From Streptomyces hawaiiensis (lineage in GTDB: Bacteria; Actinomycetota; Actinomycetes; Streptomycetales; Streptomycetaceae): a stretch of 64,000 bases of DNA. Of the stretch, positions 15,237 to 25,846 are shown one piece after another. The notes beneath the pieces were generated by a model. It had not been told where the DNA came from. It made no database searches and worked only from the letters and a program-made list of their open reading frames with translations. Numbering within the stretch: position 1 is the first letter of the stretch; every line of letters begins with the position of its first letter. The stretch is taken from the NCBI RefSeq assembly GCF_004803895.1, contig NZ_CP021978.1:6014001-6078000 (forward strand), in the 5' to 3' direction. A program made the translations under genes and the position numbers.

Positions 15237-15745
15237 GGCGTCACGGCCGCCTTCCGGGCGCGCAGCTCGCTCGCGTAGCCCGCGCCGATGGCGAGCAGGG
15301 CGGCGGACAGGGCGAGTGAGGCGCTCGCCCCGTTCATCCACCCATAGCCGGAATCAGCGGAGTATACGGAGCCGTCGTCTCGGACGCAGTCGAAGCGGAG
15401 TGGCAGGTACGAGGACCGGTGGTGGCTCAGGCCCTCGATCGTGGCCGGGTCGAAGCCGTCGCGGCAGGCCGGAGCCGGGACCGAGTTCGCCCCGTCGTTG
15501 AAGCCGGACTCCGACGCCAGGACGGCGAAGAACCCCATCGCGTACACGGCCGCGGCCGCCCACCCGGCCGTCGCCGCCGCACGGCGCATCAGATGCGCCG
15601 GCCACGGCTCGGGCCGGCCGGGAAGCGCCATCGCGACGACCCCCGCCCCGGCCACGAGCGCGCCGACGGCACAGGCCATCGAGACTCCCAAGCCCATCAG
15701 CACGGCCGGCCCCGCGGGGTGGTGGCATCCATGCGGCAACCCCAC
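15233..15745 (-). CDS. Small membrane protein, paralogue of the downstream gene
   Basis: Protein of about 170 aa, not recognised. Hydrophobic segments lie near residues 14-42, 58-76 and 138-160. The loop before the last helix has PACRDGFDP and DCVRDDGSVYSADSG, matching in layout the two-cysteine loop of the next gene. The GTG start at 15745 is the outermost candidate and has no good ribosome site; an ATG 16 codons later is possible. Both genes form a two-cistron unit convergent with helR. The two loop cysteines may form an extracytoplasmic disulfide. Confidence 0.65.
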   Translation of the reverse strand: MGLPHGCHHPAGPAVLMGLGVSMACAVGALVAGAGVVAMALPGRPEPWPAHLMRRAAATAGWAAAAVYAMGFFAVLASESGFNDGANSVPAPACRDGFDPATIEGLSHHRSSYLPLRFDCVRDDGSVYSADSGYGWMNGASASLALSAALLAIGAGYASELRARKAAVTP

Positions 15746-15819
15746 CAGGGCCGGCCCGGACGGGCCGTGACGGAAGCCACTCCTCCGGTCACAGCCCTGT
15801 CACAGGCGGCCCGGGCCTC

Positions 15820-18666
15820 CTACGCCGGCCGCAGCCACACCGTCGCCAGGGGCGGCAGGGTCAGTCGGATGCTGGCCGGGCGGCCGTGCCAGGCCAGGGG
15901 TTCCGGTTTGACCGGGTCGGGGTTGGTGACGTCGCTGCCGCCGTAGCGGGCCGCGTCGGTATTGACGGCCTCGTGCCAGGCGGGGACGTCATCGGGGACG
16001 CCCAGGCGGTAGTCCGGGCGGGTCACCGGCGCGAAGTTGGACACCGCCAGCACCGGGACGCCCTCCGGGTCCAGCCGCAGGAACGCGAGGACGTTGTCGT
16101 CGGCGGCGTCCCCGACGATCCACTCGAAACCGGCCGGGTCCGTGTCCAGGCGCCACAGCGCCGGGGTCGCACGGTAGACGGTGTTCAGGTCGCGGACCAG
16201 GTCGCGCACGCCCCGGTGGTCGGGCTCGGCCCCGTAGCCCGGCTCCAGCAGCCACCAGTCGGGGCCGTGCGCCTCGGACCACTCGGCGCCCTGTGCGAAC
16301 TCCTGGCCCATGAACAGCAGTTGCTTGCCCGGGTGGGCCCACATGAAGCCGAGGTAGGACCGGACCCCGGCGCGCTGCTGCCACCAGTCGCCCGGCATCT
16401 TCGACACCAGGGAGCCCTTGCCGTGCACGACCTCGTCGTGGGAGATCGGCAGGACGTAGTTCTCGCTGTAGGCGTACACCATCGAGAACGTCATCTCGTG
16501 GTGGTGGTACTTGCGGTGCACCGGCTCGTGGCTCATGTACTGCAACGTGTCGTGCATCCAGCCCATGTTCCACTTCAGCCCGAACCCGAGCCCGCCGAAG
16601 CCGCTCGGGCCCTTGTGGTGGGTGGCGCGGGTGACGCCGTCCCAGGCGGTGGACTCCTCGGCGATCGTGACCACGCCGGGCACCCTGCGGTACACCGTCG
16701 CGTTCATCTCCTGCAGGAACGCCACCGCGTCCAGGTTCTCCCGGCCGCCGTGCTCGTTGGGCGTCCACTGGCCCGGCTCACGCGAATAGTCCAGGTAGAG
16801 CATCGAGGCGACGGCGTCGACCCGCAGGCCGTCGATGTGGAACTCCTCGCACCAGTACACGGCGTTCGCGACGAGGAAGTTGCGCACCTCGTTGCGCCCG
16901 AAGTCGAACTCCAGCGTGCCCCAGTCGGGGTGCGCGGCCCGCAGCGGATCCTCGTGCTCGTACACGGGCCGGCCGTCGAACTCGGCCAGCGCCCAGTCGT
17001 CGCGCGGGAAGTGCGCCGGCACCCAGTCCATGAGGACGCCGATACCGGCCTGGTGCAGCGCGTCGACCAGGTACCGGAAGTCGTCGGGCGTCCCCAGCCG
17101 GGCCGTCGGCGCGTAGAAGCCGGTCACCTGATAACCCCAGGAGCCGCCGAACGGATGCTCCGCGACCGGCATCAGCTCCACGTGCGTGAAGCCCAGGTTC
17201 CGCACATACCGGGGGAGCTGCTCGGCGAGCTGGCGGTACGTCAGTCCGGGTCGCCAGGACGCCAGATGCACCTCGTACACCGAGAACGGCGCCTCGTGCG
17301 CCGGGGCCTCGGCGCGCCGCGCCAGCCACTCGGCGTCGCCCCACTCGTACTCCGAGGACGTGATGACCGACGACGTCGCGGGCGGCACCTCCGTGCGGCG
17401 GGCCAGCGGGTCGGCGCGCATCGTCTTCGAACCGTCGGGCCGGGTGATCTCGAACTTGTACAGCTCGCCCTCGCCGACGTCCGGCAGGAACAGCTCCCAC
17501 ACCCCGGACGAGCCCAGCGACCGCATGACGTGCCCGGTGCCGTCCCAGAAGTTGAAGGTGCCGGCCACGCGCACACCGCGCGCGTTCGGCGCCCACACCG
17601 CGAACCGGGTGCCGGTCACGCCCTCGTGGGTCATCGGGTGCGCGCCCAGCGCCGTCCACAGCTCCTCGTGCCGGCCCTCGCCGATCAGATGCAGGTCGAG
17701 GTCACCCAGCGTGGGCAGGAAGCGGTAGGCGTCCTCGGTCTCCAGGACCGTCCCCTCGTACTGCACGACCAGCCGGTACGCCGGGACCTCCCGCAGCGGC
17801 AGCACGCCGGAGAAGAACCCCTCCCCGTCGTCGTGCAGCTCGGCTCGCAGCTCCCCGGCGACGACGGTGACCGACAGGGCGTACGGCCGGAACGCCCGGA
17901 AGGCGACGCCGCCGGGCACGGGGTGCGCGCCGAGCACGGAGTGCGGGGCGTGGTGGGTTCCGGCGAGCAGCCGGTCCCGGTCCACCGCGCCGACGGCGGG
18001 CGAGACGGCGACCTCCATCTCCGGCGGAACGGCCTGGGCGGCGGCAGCGGTCTTCCCGGCGGGGGCCTTCCGGGCCGGGGCCTTCTTGACCGCACCTTTC
18101 TTCGCGACGGCCTTCTTCGCGGGGTCCTTGGCGGCGGTGCTCCTGGTGGTCGTGGCCTTCTGGGCGGGGGACTTCGTGGCGGTGCTCTTGGCGGCGGTGG
18201 CCTTCTTCGCGGCCGACTTCGCAGCCGTGGACTTGGCCGCAGTGGACTTCGCGGCCGTGGTCTTGGCCGCTGTGGTCTTCACGGCCGCGGTCTTCGTGGC
18301 AGTGGTCTTGGCAGCCGTCGCCTTGACCGTCGTGGCCTTCTTGGCGGCCGTTTTCTTCACGGCCGTCTTCTTCGCGGTGGTCTTCTTCACCGCGGCCTCG
18401 GCCGCGGGTTGCTCGACCGCCGCCTTCTTGGTGGCCGTCTTCTTCGTCGCCGCCTTCTTGGCCACGGTCTTGCCGACGGTGGTCCTGCCTGCGGCGGCCT
18501 TCTTGGCGGTCGTCTTCGCGGGGGCCGCCTTCTTCGCCGCTGCCTGTTTGGGCACCGCCGTCTTCTTCGCGGCGCTCTTCTGCTGGGCGGCCGTGGGCTG
18601 CTCGGGGATCTTCTCCCCGGCGGTCCCCTTGGGACGCGAACCGCTGGACTCAGGGCGGGGGGTCAC
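15820..18666 (-). CDS. glgB: 1,4-alpha-glucan branching enzyme GlgB with Lys/Ala-rich N-terminal tail
   Basis: Transfers alpha-1,4 chains to form alpha-1,6 branches in glycogen. The catalytic body starts near residue 218 and has the GH13 family 9 layout: an N-terminal domain, a CBM48 module (HEGVTGTRFAVWAPNARGV), the TIM barrel with nucleophile Asp in GLRVDAVASML, acid Glu in IAEEST and SHDEVVHGKGSL, and a C-terminal beta domain. Residues about 30-210 are a low-complexity tail of AAKKTA/KTTAAKS repeats like a histone H1 or HU tail. GTG 18666 has GGAGG 8 bases upstream, so the tail is very likely translated. It is last in the glgE-treS-pep2-glgB order. Usual GlgB length is about 730-775 aa; this one is 948. 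Confidence 0.95.
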   Translation of the reverse strand: MTPRPESSGSRPKGTAGEKIPEQPTAAQQKSAAKKTAVPKQAAAKKAAPAKTTAKKAAAGRTTVGKTVAKKAATKKTATKKAAVEQPAAEAAVKKTTAKKTAVKKTAAKKATTVKATAAKTTATKTAAVKTTAAKTTAAKSTAAKSTAAKSAAKKATAAKSTATKSPAQKATTTRSTAAKDPAKKAVAKKGAVKKAPARKAPAGKTAAAAQAVPPEMEVAVSPAVGAVDRDRLLAGTHHAPHSVLGAHPVPGGVAFRAFRPYALSVTVVAGELRAELHDDGEGFFSGVLPLREVPAYRLVVQYEGTVLETEDAYRFLPTLGDLDLHLIGEGRHEELWTALGAHPMTHEGVTGTRFAVWAPNARGVRVAGTFNFWDGTGHVMRSLGSSGVWELFLPDVGEGELYKFEITRPDGSKTMRADPLARRTEVPPATSSVITSSEYEWGDAEWLARRAEAPAHEAPFSVYEVHLASWRPGLTYRQLAEQLPRYVRNLGFTHVELMPVAEHPFGGSWGYQVTGFYAPTARLGTPDDFRYLVDALHQAGIGVLMDWVPAHFPRDDWALAEFDGRPVYEHEDPLRAAHPDWGTLEFDFGRNEVRNFLVANAVYWCEEFHIDGLRVDAVASMLYLDYSREPGQWTPNEHGGRENLDAVAFLQEMNATVYRRVPGVVTIAEESTAWDGVTRATHHKGPSGFGGLGFGLKWNMGWMHDTLQYMSHEPVHRKYHHHEMTFSMVYAYSENYVLPISHDEVVHGKGSLVSKMPGDWWQQRAGVRSYLGFMWAHPGKQLLFMGQEFAQGAEWSEAHGPDWWLLEPGYGAEPDHRGVRDLVRDLNTVYRATPALWRLDTDPAGFEWIVGDAADDNVLAFLRLDPEGVPVLAVSNFAPVTRPDYRLGVPDDVPAWHEAVNTDAARYGGSDVTNPDPVKPEPLAWHGRPASIRLTLPPLATVWLRPA

Positions 18667-18697
18667 GGGCGGAGCCTCCAGGGCGAGGGTGGGTCGG

Positions 18698-20140
18698 TCA
18701 GGTCAGGTGGCCGGTCGAGGCGAGCCGGTCTATGGCGGCCAGGGGCACCGGCAGCCAGTCGGGGCGGTGCCTGGCCTCGTACACCACCTCGTAGATCGCC
18801 TTGTCGGTCTCGTACGCGCGCAGCAGCACCGGGTCGGTGCGCGGGTCGCGGCCGGAGGCCTCCGCGTAGCCGGAGCAGTACGCGGCGCGGCAGGTCTCGG
18901 CCCAGTCCGGCTGGGGAGGATCGGCCGAGCGTGCCGCGTAGTCGAAGGACCGCAGCATGCCGGCGACGTCCCGCACGGCCGGCTGCGGCATGCGCCGCTC
19001 GGCCAGCGGCCGGGCCGGCTCGCCCTCGAAGTCGATCAGCCACCACTCGCCGGACGGCGAGCGCAGGCACTGCCCGAGGTGCAGATCGCCGTGCACCCGC
19101 TGCGCGGTCCAGGCGCGGCCCTCGGCGGCCAGATCGCCCAGCGCCGTGAACGCCGACCGCAGCCCACCGGCGTACGGCCGCAGCGCGGGCACCGCCTGGA
19201 CGGCCGCGTCCAGCCGCTCGATCATGCCGTCGACCATGAGCTGGAGCTGCATGTGACCGAGCGTGACGGTCGGCAACGCCCGGGCCAGCGCGGTGTGCAC
19301 TTCTGCGGTGGCCCGCCCCAGTGCCCGCGCCTCGGCGGCGAAGTCCTCGCCCTTGGCCAGCTCGCGCAGCGCCAGCTCCCAGCCGTCGGAGGCGCCCTGC
19401 AGGAACGGCTGGAGCACCCCCAGGACGTACGGCTGGCCGGCCGGGTCCATGGGGCTCGCCGAGACGACCGGGTCCGCCGTGGGGGAGATGTCCGCGACCA
19501 TCCAGGCCGTCGGCGCGGGCACCCGGGGGCAGCCCTCGCGGGCCAGCGCGAGCGGCAGCTCCAGATCGGGGTTGACCCCGGGCACGATCCGGCGAAGCAG
19601 CTTCAGGATGAACGTATCTCCGTAGACGATCGACGAGTTGGACTGCTCGGCGGTCACCACACGCGGCACCAGCCCGGAGCGGATGTCCTGCCCGGGGTCC
19701 CGTTCGAAGCGGAGCCTGCCGACCCGGGCGCGGGTGCGCAGCGCCTCCAGGAGCAGCTCGGCGGGCCTGGTGTCGTGCAGTGCGTCGTAGACGGTCCGGC
19801 CGGCCAGCGGCCCCGTCGGCACATGTCCGATCAGCGCGGGCGCCAGCCGAGGCGGCAGCGCCTCGCGCACGCCTATCAGCAGCTGGTAGCAGTCACCGGG
19901 GTGGCCGGGCGCCCCGTGGGAGGGCACGACGGGCTGATGGGCGCGGACGAGCAGGTGGTACAGGCCCAGCTTGGACGTGGCCGGGAGCAGTTCGGTGGCC
20001 TCGACCAGCGTGAACCCGGTGACCGGTCGTCCCTTGCCCGCGAACCAGCGCTGCCGCGGCAGCCACTCCCGCAGCAGCGGATCCAGGGATGCGAGAAGGC
20101 CGGGCGGGGCGGTGACGGTGCGTGTGACGGCTTCCGACAT
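18698..20140 (-). CDS. pep2: Maltokinase (Pep2/Mak)
   Basis: ATP-dependent kinase that converts maltose to maltose-1-phosphate, the substrate of GlgE (480 aa). The aminoglycoside-phosphotransferase-like fold is evident from the catalytic loop RVHGDLHLGQCL and the metal-binding DFEGEP. The N-terminal lid begins with LREWLPRQRWFAGKGRPV, typical of the family. ATG 20140 follows AAAGGA with 9 bases spacing; the longer frame to 20218 lacks such a site. It lies 31 bases upstream of glgB and 191 bases downstream of treS, with a hairpin in that gap. Confidence 0.95.
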   Translation of the reverse strand: MSEAVTRTVTAPPGLLASLDPLLREWLPRQRWFAGKGRPVTGFTLVEATELLPATSKLGLYHLLVRAHQPVVPSHGAPGHPGDCYQLLIGVREALPPRLAPALIGHVPTGPLAGRTVYDALHDTRPAELLLEALRTRARVGRLRFERDPGQDIRSGLVPRVVTAEQSNSSIVYGDTFILKLLRRIVPGVNPDLELPLALAREGCPRVPAPTAWMVADISPTADPVVSASPMDPAGQPYVLGVLQPFLQGASDGWELALRELAKGEDFAAEARALGRATAEVHTALARALPTVTLGHMQLQLMVDGMIERLDAAVQAVPALRPYAGGLRSAFTALGDLAAEGRAWTAQRVHGDLHLGQCLRSPSGEWWLIDFEGEPARPLAERRMPQPAVRDVAGMLRSFDYAARSADPPQPDWAETCRAAYCSGYAEASGRDPRTDPVLLRAYETDKAIYEVVYEARHRPDWLPVPLAAIDRLASTGHLT

Positions 20141-20247
20141 GGCGTCGCGTCCTTTCACCCGTTTGTGGTGCGCCTCCGGCGCCTGCGGCCGGCCCCGGAC
20201 GGCGCCCCTCCGGCTCACGCGGGTGGGCGGGGTGTTACTGATGCGTG

Positions 20248-20284
20248 CCCCGGGCGGGGCGGGGGAAACGCCCCGCCGCCGGGG
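20248..20284 (-). terminator. GC-rich hairpin between treS and pep2
   Basis: CCCCGG-G-CGGGGCG (20248-20261) pairs with CGCCCCG-CCG-CCGGGG (20269-20284). It lies inside the trehalose/glucan gene cluster and could be an internal terminator or a transcript-stability element. Confidence 0.55.
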
Positions 20285-20331
20285 TTTGCGGCCCGCTCCG
20301 CGGATCAGGCCTCAACAGGCCTTTTCAGGCC

Positions 20332-22028
<1,697 letters not shown>

Positions 22029-22032
<4 letters not shown>

Positions 22033-24152
22033 GTTGTGGGTGACCCTCCGATCTCCGGGGTGGACGGTCGCAGGACCGAGAAGACGTGCGCGGGCCTGTG
22101 GCCCGGTTCGAGGCGCACATAGTTGGCCCTGCCCCAGTGGTAGGTCTCGCCGGTGAGCTCGTCGCGCACCGGCACCGACTCGTGCCAGTCCAGGCCGAGT
22201 TGCGGCATGTCCAACGAGACCGTGGCCTCCTGGGTGTGGTGGGGGTCGAGGTTGGCGACCACCAGAACCGTGTTCGAACCCTTCCGCTTCGAGTAGGCGA
22301 TCACCGCTTCCTGGTCGGCGTTGTGGAAATGGATGTCACGCAGTTGCTGGAGGGCCGGGTTCTGCCGCCGGATGGTGTTGAGCCGGGTCAGCAGCGGGGT
22401 GAGGGTGCGGCCCTCGCGTTCGGCGGTGGTCCAGTCGCGGTGCCTGAGCTGGTACTTCTCCGAGTCCAGGTACTCCTCGCCGCCTTCTTTCAGCGGGGTG
22501 TTCTCACACAGCTCGTAGCCGGAGTAGATGCCCCAGGTGGGCGAGAGGGTCGCCGCGAGCACGGCCCGGACCTCGAAGGCGGGCCGGCCGCCGTGCTGGA
22601 GGTAGGCGTGCAGGATGTCGGGGGTGTTGGCGAAGAAGTTCGGCCGCATGTAGGACGCGGCCTCACCGGAGAGTTCGGTGAGGTACTCGGTCAGCTCCTG
22701 CTTGGTGTTGCGCCAGGTGAAGTACGTGTACGACTGCTGGAAACCGATCTGGGCCAGGGTGTGCATCATCGCCGGCCGCGTGAACGCCTCGGCCAGGAAG
22801 ATCACATCGGGGTCGGTGCGGTTGACCTCCCCGATGACCCGCTCCCAGAAGACGACCGGCTTGGTGTGCGGGTTGTCCACCCGGAAGATCCGCACCCCCA
22901 CGTCCATCCAGTGCCGCAGCACCCGCACCGTCTCGGCGATCAGGCCGTCCATGTCGGTGTCGAAGGCGATGGGGTAGATGTCCTGGTACTTCTTCGGCGG
23001 GTTCTCCGCATAGGCGATGGTGCCGTCCGGGCGGTGGTGGAACCACTCCGGGTGCTTGTGCACCCAGGGGTGGTCCGGGGAGCACTGCAACGCGAAGTCC
23101 AGGGCCACTTCCATGCCCAGCTGACGTGCCCGCTGAACGAACCAGGCGAAGTCCTCCAGCGTGCCCAGATCCGGGTGGACGGCGTCGTGGCCGCCCTCGG
23201 GCGAGCCGATCGCCCAGGGCACGCCGACGTCGTCCGGGCCGGGGGAGAGGGTGTTGTTCTTGCCCTTGCGGAAGGTGGTGCCGATGGGGTGGATCGGCGG
23301 CAGGTAGACCACGTCGAAGCCCATCGCGGCGATCGCCGGCAGCCGTCGCGCGGCGGTGCGGAACGTGCCGTGGGGCTGCTGCGCGGTGCCCTCCGAACGC
23401 GGGAAGAACTCGTACCAGGAGCCGTACAGGGCCCGCTCCCGCTCCACCAGCAGGGGCAGCGGCTCGCTGCTGGTGACCAGATCCCGCAGCGGATGCCGGT
23501 CCAGGACCTCGTCCACCTCCGGCGTCAGCGCCGCCGCCAGACGAGCCGCCGCGGGGCGGCCCTCGTCCCGCAGGGCGTCGACGGCGGTGAGGATCACGTC
23601 GCGCAGTCCCTCCTCCTCGGGCACACCGGCGGCCGCCCGCTCGTACAGACGCGCGCCCTCCTCCAGGACGACGTCCGTGTCCATGCCCGCCGGGATCTTG
23701 ATCTCGGCGTGGTGGCGCCAGGTACCGACCGGGTCCCCCCATGCCTCGACGGTGAACGTCCACAGGCCGGGTTCCCCGGCGGTGACCGTGGCGCCCCATC
23801 GGTCCGTCCCCGGGGCCAGCTCCCGCAGGGGCGTCCACGGGCCGGGCCGGCCCTCGGGGTCCTTCAGGACGACATTGGCGGCCACCGCGTCGTGCCCCTC
23901 CCGGAACACGGTCGCCGAGATATCGAAGGTCTCGCCGGTGACGGCCTTCGCCGGCCGCCGTCCGTGCTGGACCACCGGGCGGACGTCCAGCACGGGTATG
24001 CGCCCGACGGCGGTCGTGGCGATCACGGGTGGTGGTGGCGGGGCCGGCGGACCGGCCTCGGCCGGGCGCGCGGGGCGTGCTTCGCCGCCGGGTGCGCGCG
24101 CCCCGGTGGTGCGGCGGTTGGGGGGTGCTGGCGAATGGTGCTTGGCGGGCAT
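22029..24152 (-). CDS. glgE: Maltosyltransferase GlgE (alpha-1,4-glucan:maltose-1-phosphate)
   Basis: GH13 family 3 enzyme of 707 aa that extends alpha-1,4-glucans by maltosyl units from maltose-1-phosphate. Seen are the nucleophile Asp in VRIFRVDNPHTKP, acid Glu in IFLAEAFTRP and the family-specific segment PIGTTFRKGKNN. A Pro/Ala-rich N-terminal stretch of about 40 residues precedes the conserved IPVLDVRPVV. ATG 24152 follows AGGAG by 5 bases; the frame extends to 24251 but without a ribosome site. It is first gene of the glgE-treS-pep2-glgB cluster. It corresponds to the pathway used for storage glucan in Streptomyces. Confidence 0.97.
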
Positions 24153-24247
24153 GACCGCTCCTGTCCGCGTCAACGTGGGTAGGCGGATGTCTGTGGGGAG
24201 GTGGGTCCTGCGTGGTGCTCCTGAGAGGGGTACCCGCAGGAGCCTTC

Positions 24248-24266
24248 CCACCCTATTCGGGTGGGC
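24248..24266 (-). other. Small hairpin in the glgE leader
   Basis: CCCACCC-TATTC-GGGTGGG is a perfect 7-bp stem about 100 bases upstream of the glgE start. A role in leader structure is possible but untested. Confidence 0.35.
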
Positions 24267-24312
24267 AATCCGGCACTTTGTTAACTACTCACGCGTATGT
24301 CGACACACAAGA

Positions 24313-24341
24313 CCGGCCTCGTCCGCGACGGACGAGGCCGG
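24313..24341 (-). terminator. Hairpin terminator after the S8 protease gene
   Basis: Perfect 12-bp stem CCGGCCTCGTCC (24313-24324) / GGACGAGGCCGG (24330-24341) with a 5-base loop, 26 bases beyond the protease stop on the minus strand. Confidence 0.85.
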
Positions 24342-24367
24342 CCCCCTGGCGTGGCTGCTCCTTCGCC

Positions 24368-25570
24368 CTACCCGCGCGGCACCCGCAGTAATTTGTCCGG
24401 CGAACCTGTGCCCCGGCCGGAGACCTTCCCGGTCGCCGCTCCGGCGGTCAAAGCCCTCCCGACCTGGGCCGGAGTCGATTTCGGATGATCATCCAGATAG
24501 AGCGCGGCCGCGCCCGCGGCGTGCGGAGCCGCCATCGAGGTACCCGAATAGATGGCCCGCGCGGTGTCGCTCGCGGCGGAGGCCGAGGTGATGCCGACGC
24601 CCGGGGCGAACAGATCGAGCGCCGGACCGTGGTTGGAGAAGGCCGGTTTTGCATCCTTGCGGTCGGTCGCGCCGACCGTGACGGCCTGCTTGACGCTCCC
24701 CGGGGAGTACAGGCCGGCCGGCCTGCCGTCGTTGCCCGCGGCGACCGTGTAGGTGACGCCGGAGGCGATGGACGCCCGCACGGCGGCGTCCAGGCGGTCG
24801 TTGCGCGGGCCGCCCAGGCTGAGGTTGGCGACCGCGGGCTTCTTCGCGTGCCGGGTCACCCAGTCGATCCCGGCGATCACCCGGGCCGTGGTGCCCCCGC
24901 CCGCGGCGTCGAGGACACGCACCGAGACGATCCGGGCCTTCTTGGCGACGCCGTGGGACGTCCCCGCCGCCGTGCCGGCGACGTGTGTGCCGTGGCCGTT
25001 GGCGTCCGCGGCGACCCTGTCGTCCCCGACGAAGTCCCAGCCGTGACCCGCCCGGCCGCCGAAGTCCTCGTGGGTGGTCCGGACGCCGGTGTCGATCACG
25101 TACACCGTCACCCCCGCGCCGGCCGACCGGGGCCAGGTGTAGCTCCGGTCCAGCGGCGGCTTCGGCTGGTCCACGCGGTCCAGCCCCCAGGACGGCGGGT
25201 TCTCCTGGGTGCCGTCGAGCCGCACGCGCGTGTCCTGGACGACCGAGGCGACCCGCGGGTCGGCGGCCAGCCGCCCGGCCCGTCTCTCGTCCGCCCGGAC
25301 CGCGTAGCCGTTCAGGACCGTGCCGTAGGTGTGGCTGATCTCCACCCCGTACGCTCCGGCGAGGCCCTGTCCGGCCGCCGACCGGGCCTCCGTGCCCTCC
25401 TTCAGCGTCACCAGGTAACTTCCGTGCACGGAGCCGGGTGATCCGGCGCCGAGTATCCGCCCCTCCGGTACGGCGTGCGCGGGCAGGGTGATGGCCGAGA
25501 ACGCCGCGGCACAGACCGCCGCCACCAGGCCCCCCGTCCGGCGCAGCTGCCGCTCGCGCGTCCGAGTCAT
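24368..25570 (-). CDS. Secreted subtilisin-like serine protease (S8 family)
   Basis: Exported endopeptidase of about 400 aa. A signal peptide (RRTGGLVAAVCAAAFSAITL, cleavage near AHA) is followed by an inhibitor I9-type propeptide (YLVTLKEG...GYAVRADE) and a proteinase K-like catalytic domain. The triad is Asp in VYVIDTGVRTTHEDF, His in NGHGTHVAGTAAG and Ser in SGTSMAAPHAAG; the oxyanion Asn is in TVAAGNDG. There is no C-terminal extra domain. ATG 25570 is chosen from the signal peptide. It is divergent from glgP and unrelated in function to the flanking glucan genes. Confidence 0.93.
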   Translation of the reverse strand: MTRTRERQLRRTGGLVAAVCAAAFSAITLPAHAVPEGRILGAGSPGSVHGSYLVTLKEGTEARSAAGQGLAGAYGVEISHTYGTVLNGYAVRADERRAGRLAADPRVASVVQDTRVRLDGTQENPPSWGLDRVDQPKPPLDRSYTWPRSAGAGVTVYVIDTGVRTTHEDFGGRAGHGWDFVGDDRVAADANGHGTHVAGTAAGTSHGVAKKARIVSVRVLDAAGGGTTARVIAGIDWVTRHAKKPAVANLSLGGPRNDRLDAAVRASIASGVTYTVAAGNDGRPAGLYSPGSVKQAVTVGATDRKDAKPAFSNHGPALDLFAPGVGITSASAASDTARAIYSGTSMAAPHAAGAAALYLDDHPKSTPAQVGRALTAGAATGKVSGRGTGSPDKLLRVPRG

Positions 25571-25846
25571 GGTCCGAGTTCCCCTCCTCGACTCGGCGCA
25601 CGGCTGCCGCGCGCCGCCGCGAGCGGCGAGCGCGGACCGGTACGCCAGAGGCAGCCTCTCGTGACGCGTGAAGCACCACAAGGACGCCTATGGGGGCGGA
25701 ATCGGCCATATCCGCGGATGGTGCTGTTCAGGCCGATCGGGGGTCGGGTGGCGGAGCCTCAGCGGCGGAGGCACCGACGCCGGTACTGTCGTAGGAGACG
25801 TCGTCGAAGCCCTGCGAAATCCAGCGAACGCGCCGAGGTGGAACCC

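Noticed and set aside
18037..18579. The Lys/Ala-coding repeats in glgB as a CRISPR or minisatellite
   Set aside because: Units are short, irregular and codon-phased, with no spacers; they encode a low-complexity protein tail.
15886..19149. Plus-strand open frame of over 1,000 codons across glgB and pep2
   Set aside because: Antisense shadow of two clear enzymes; composition is Arg/Val/Gly repeats without domains.
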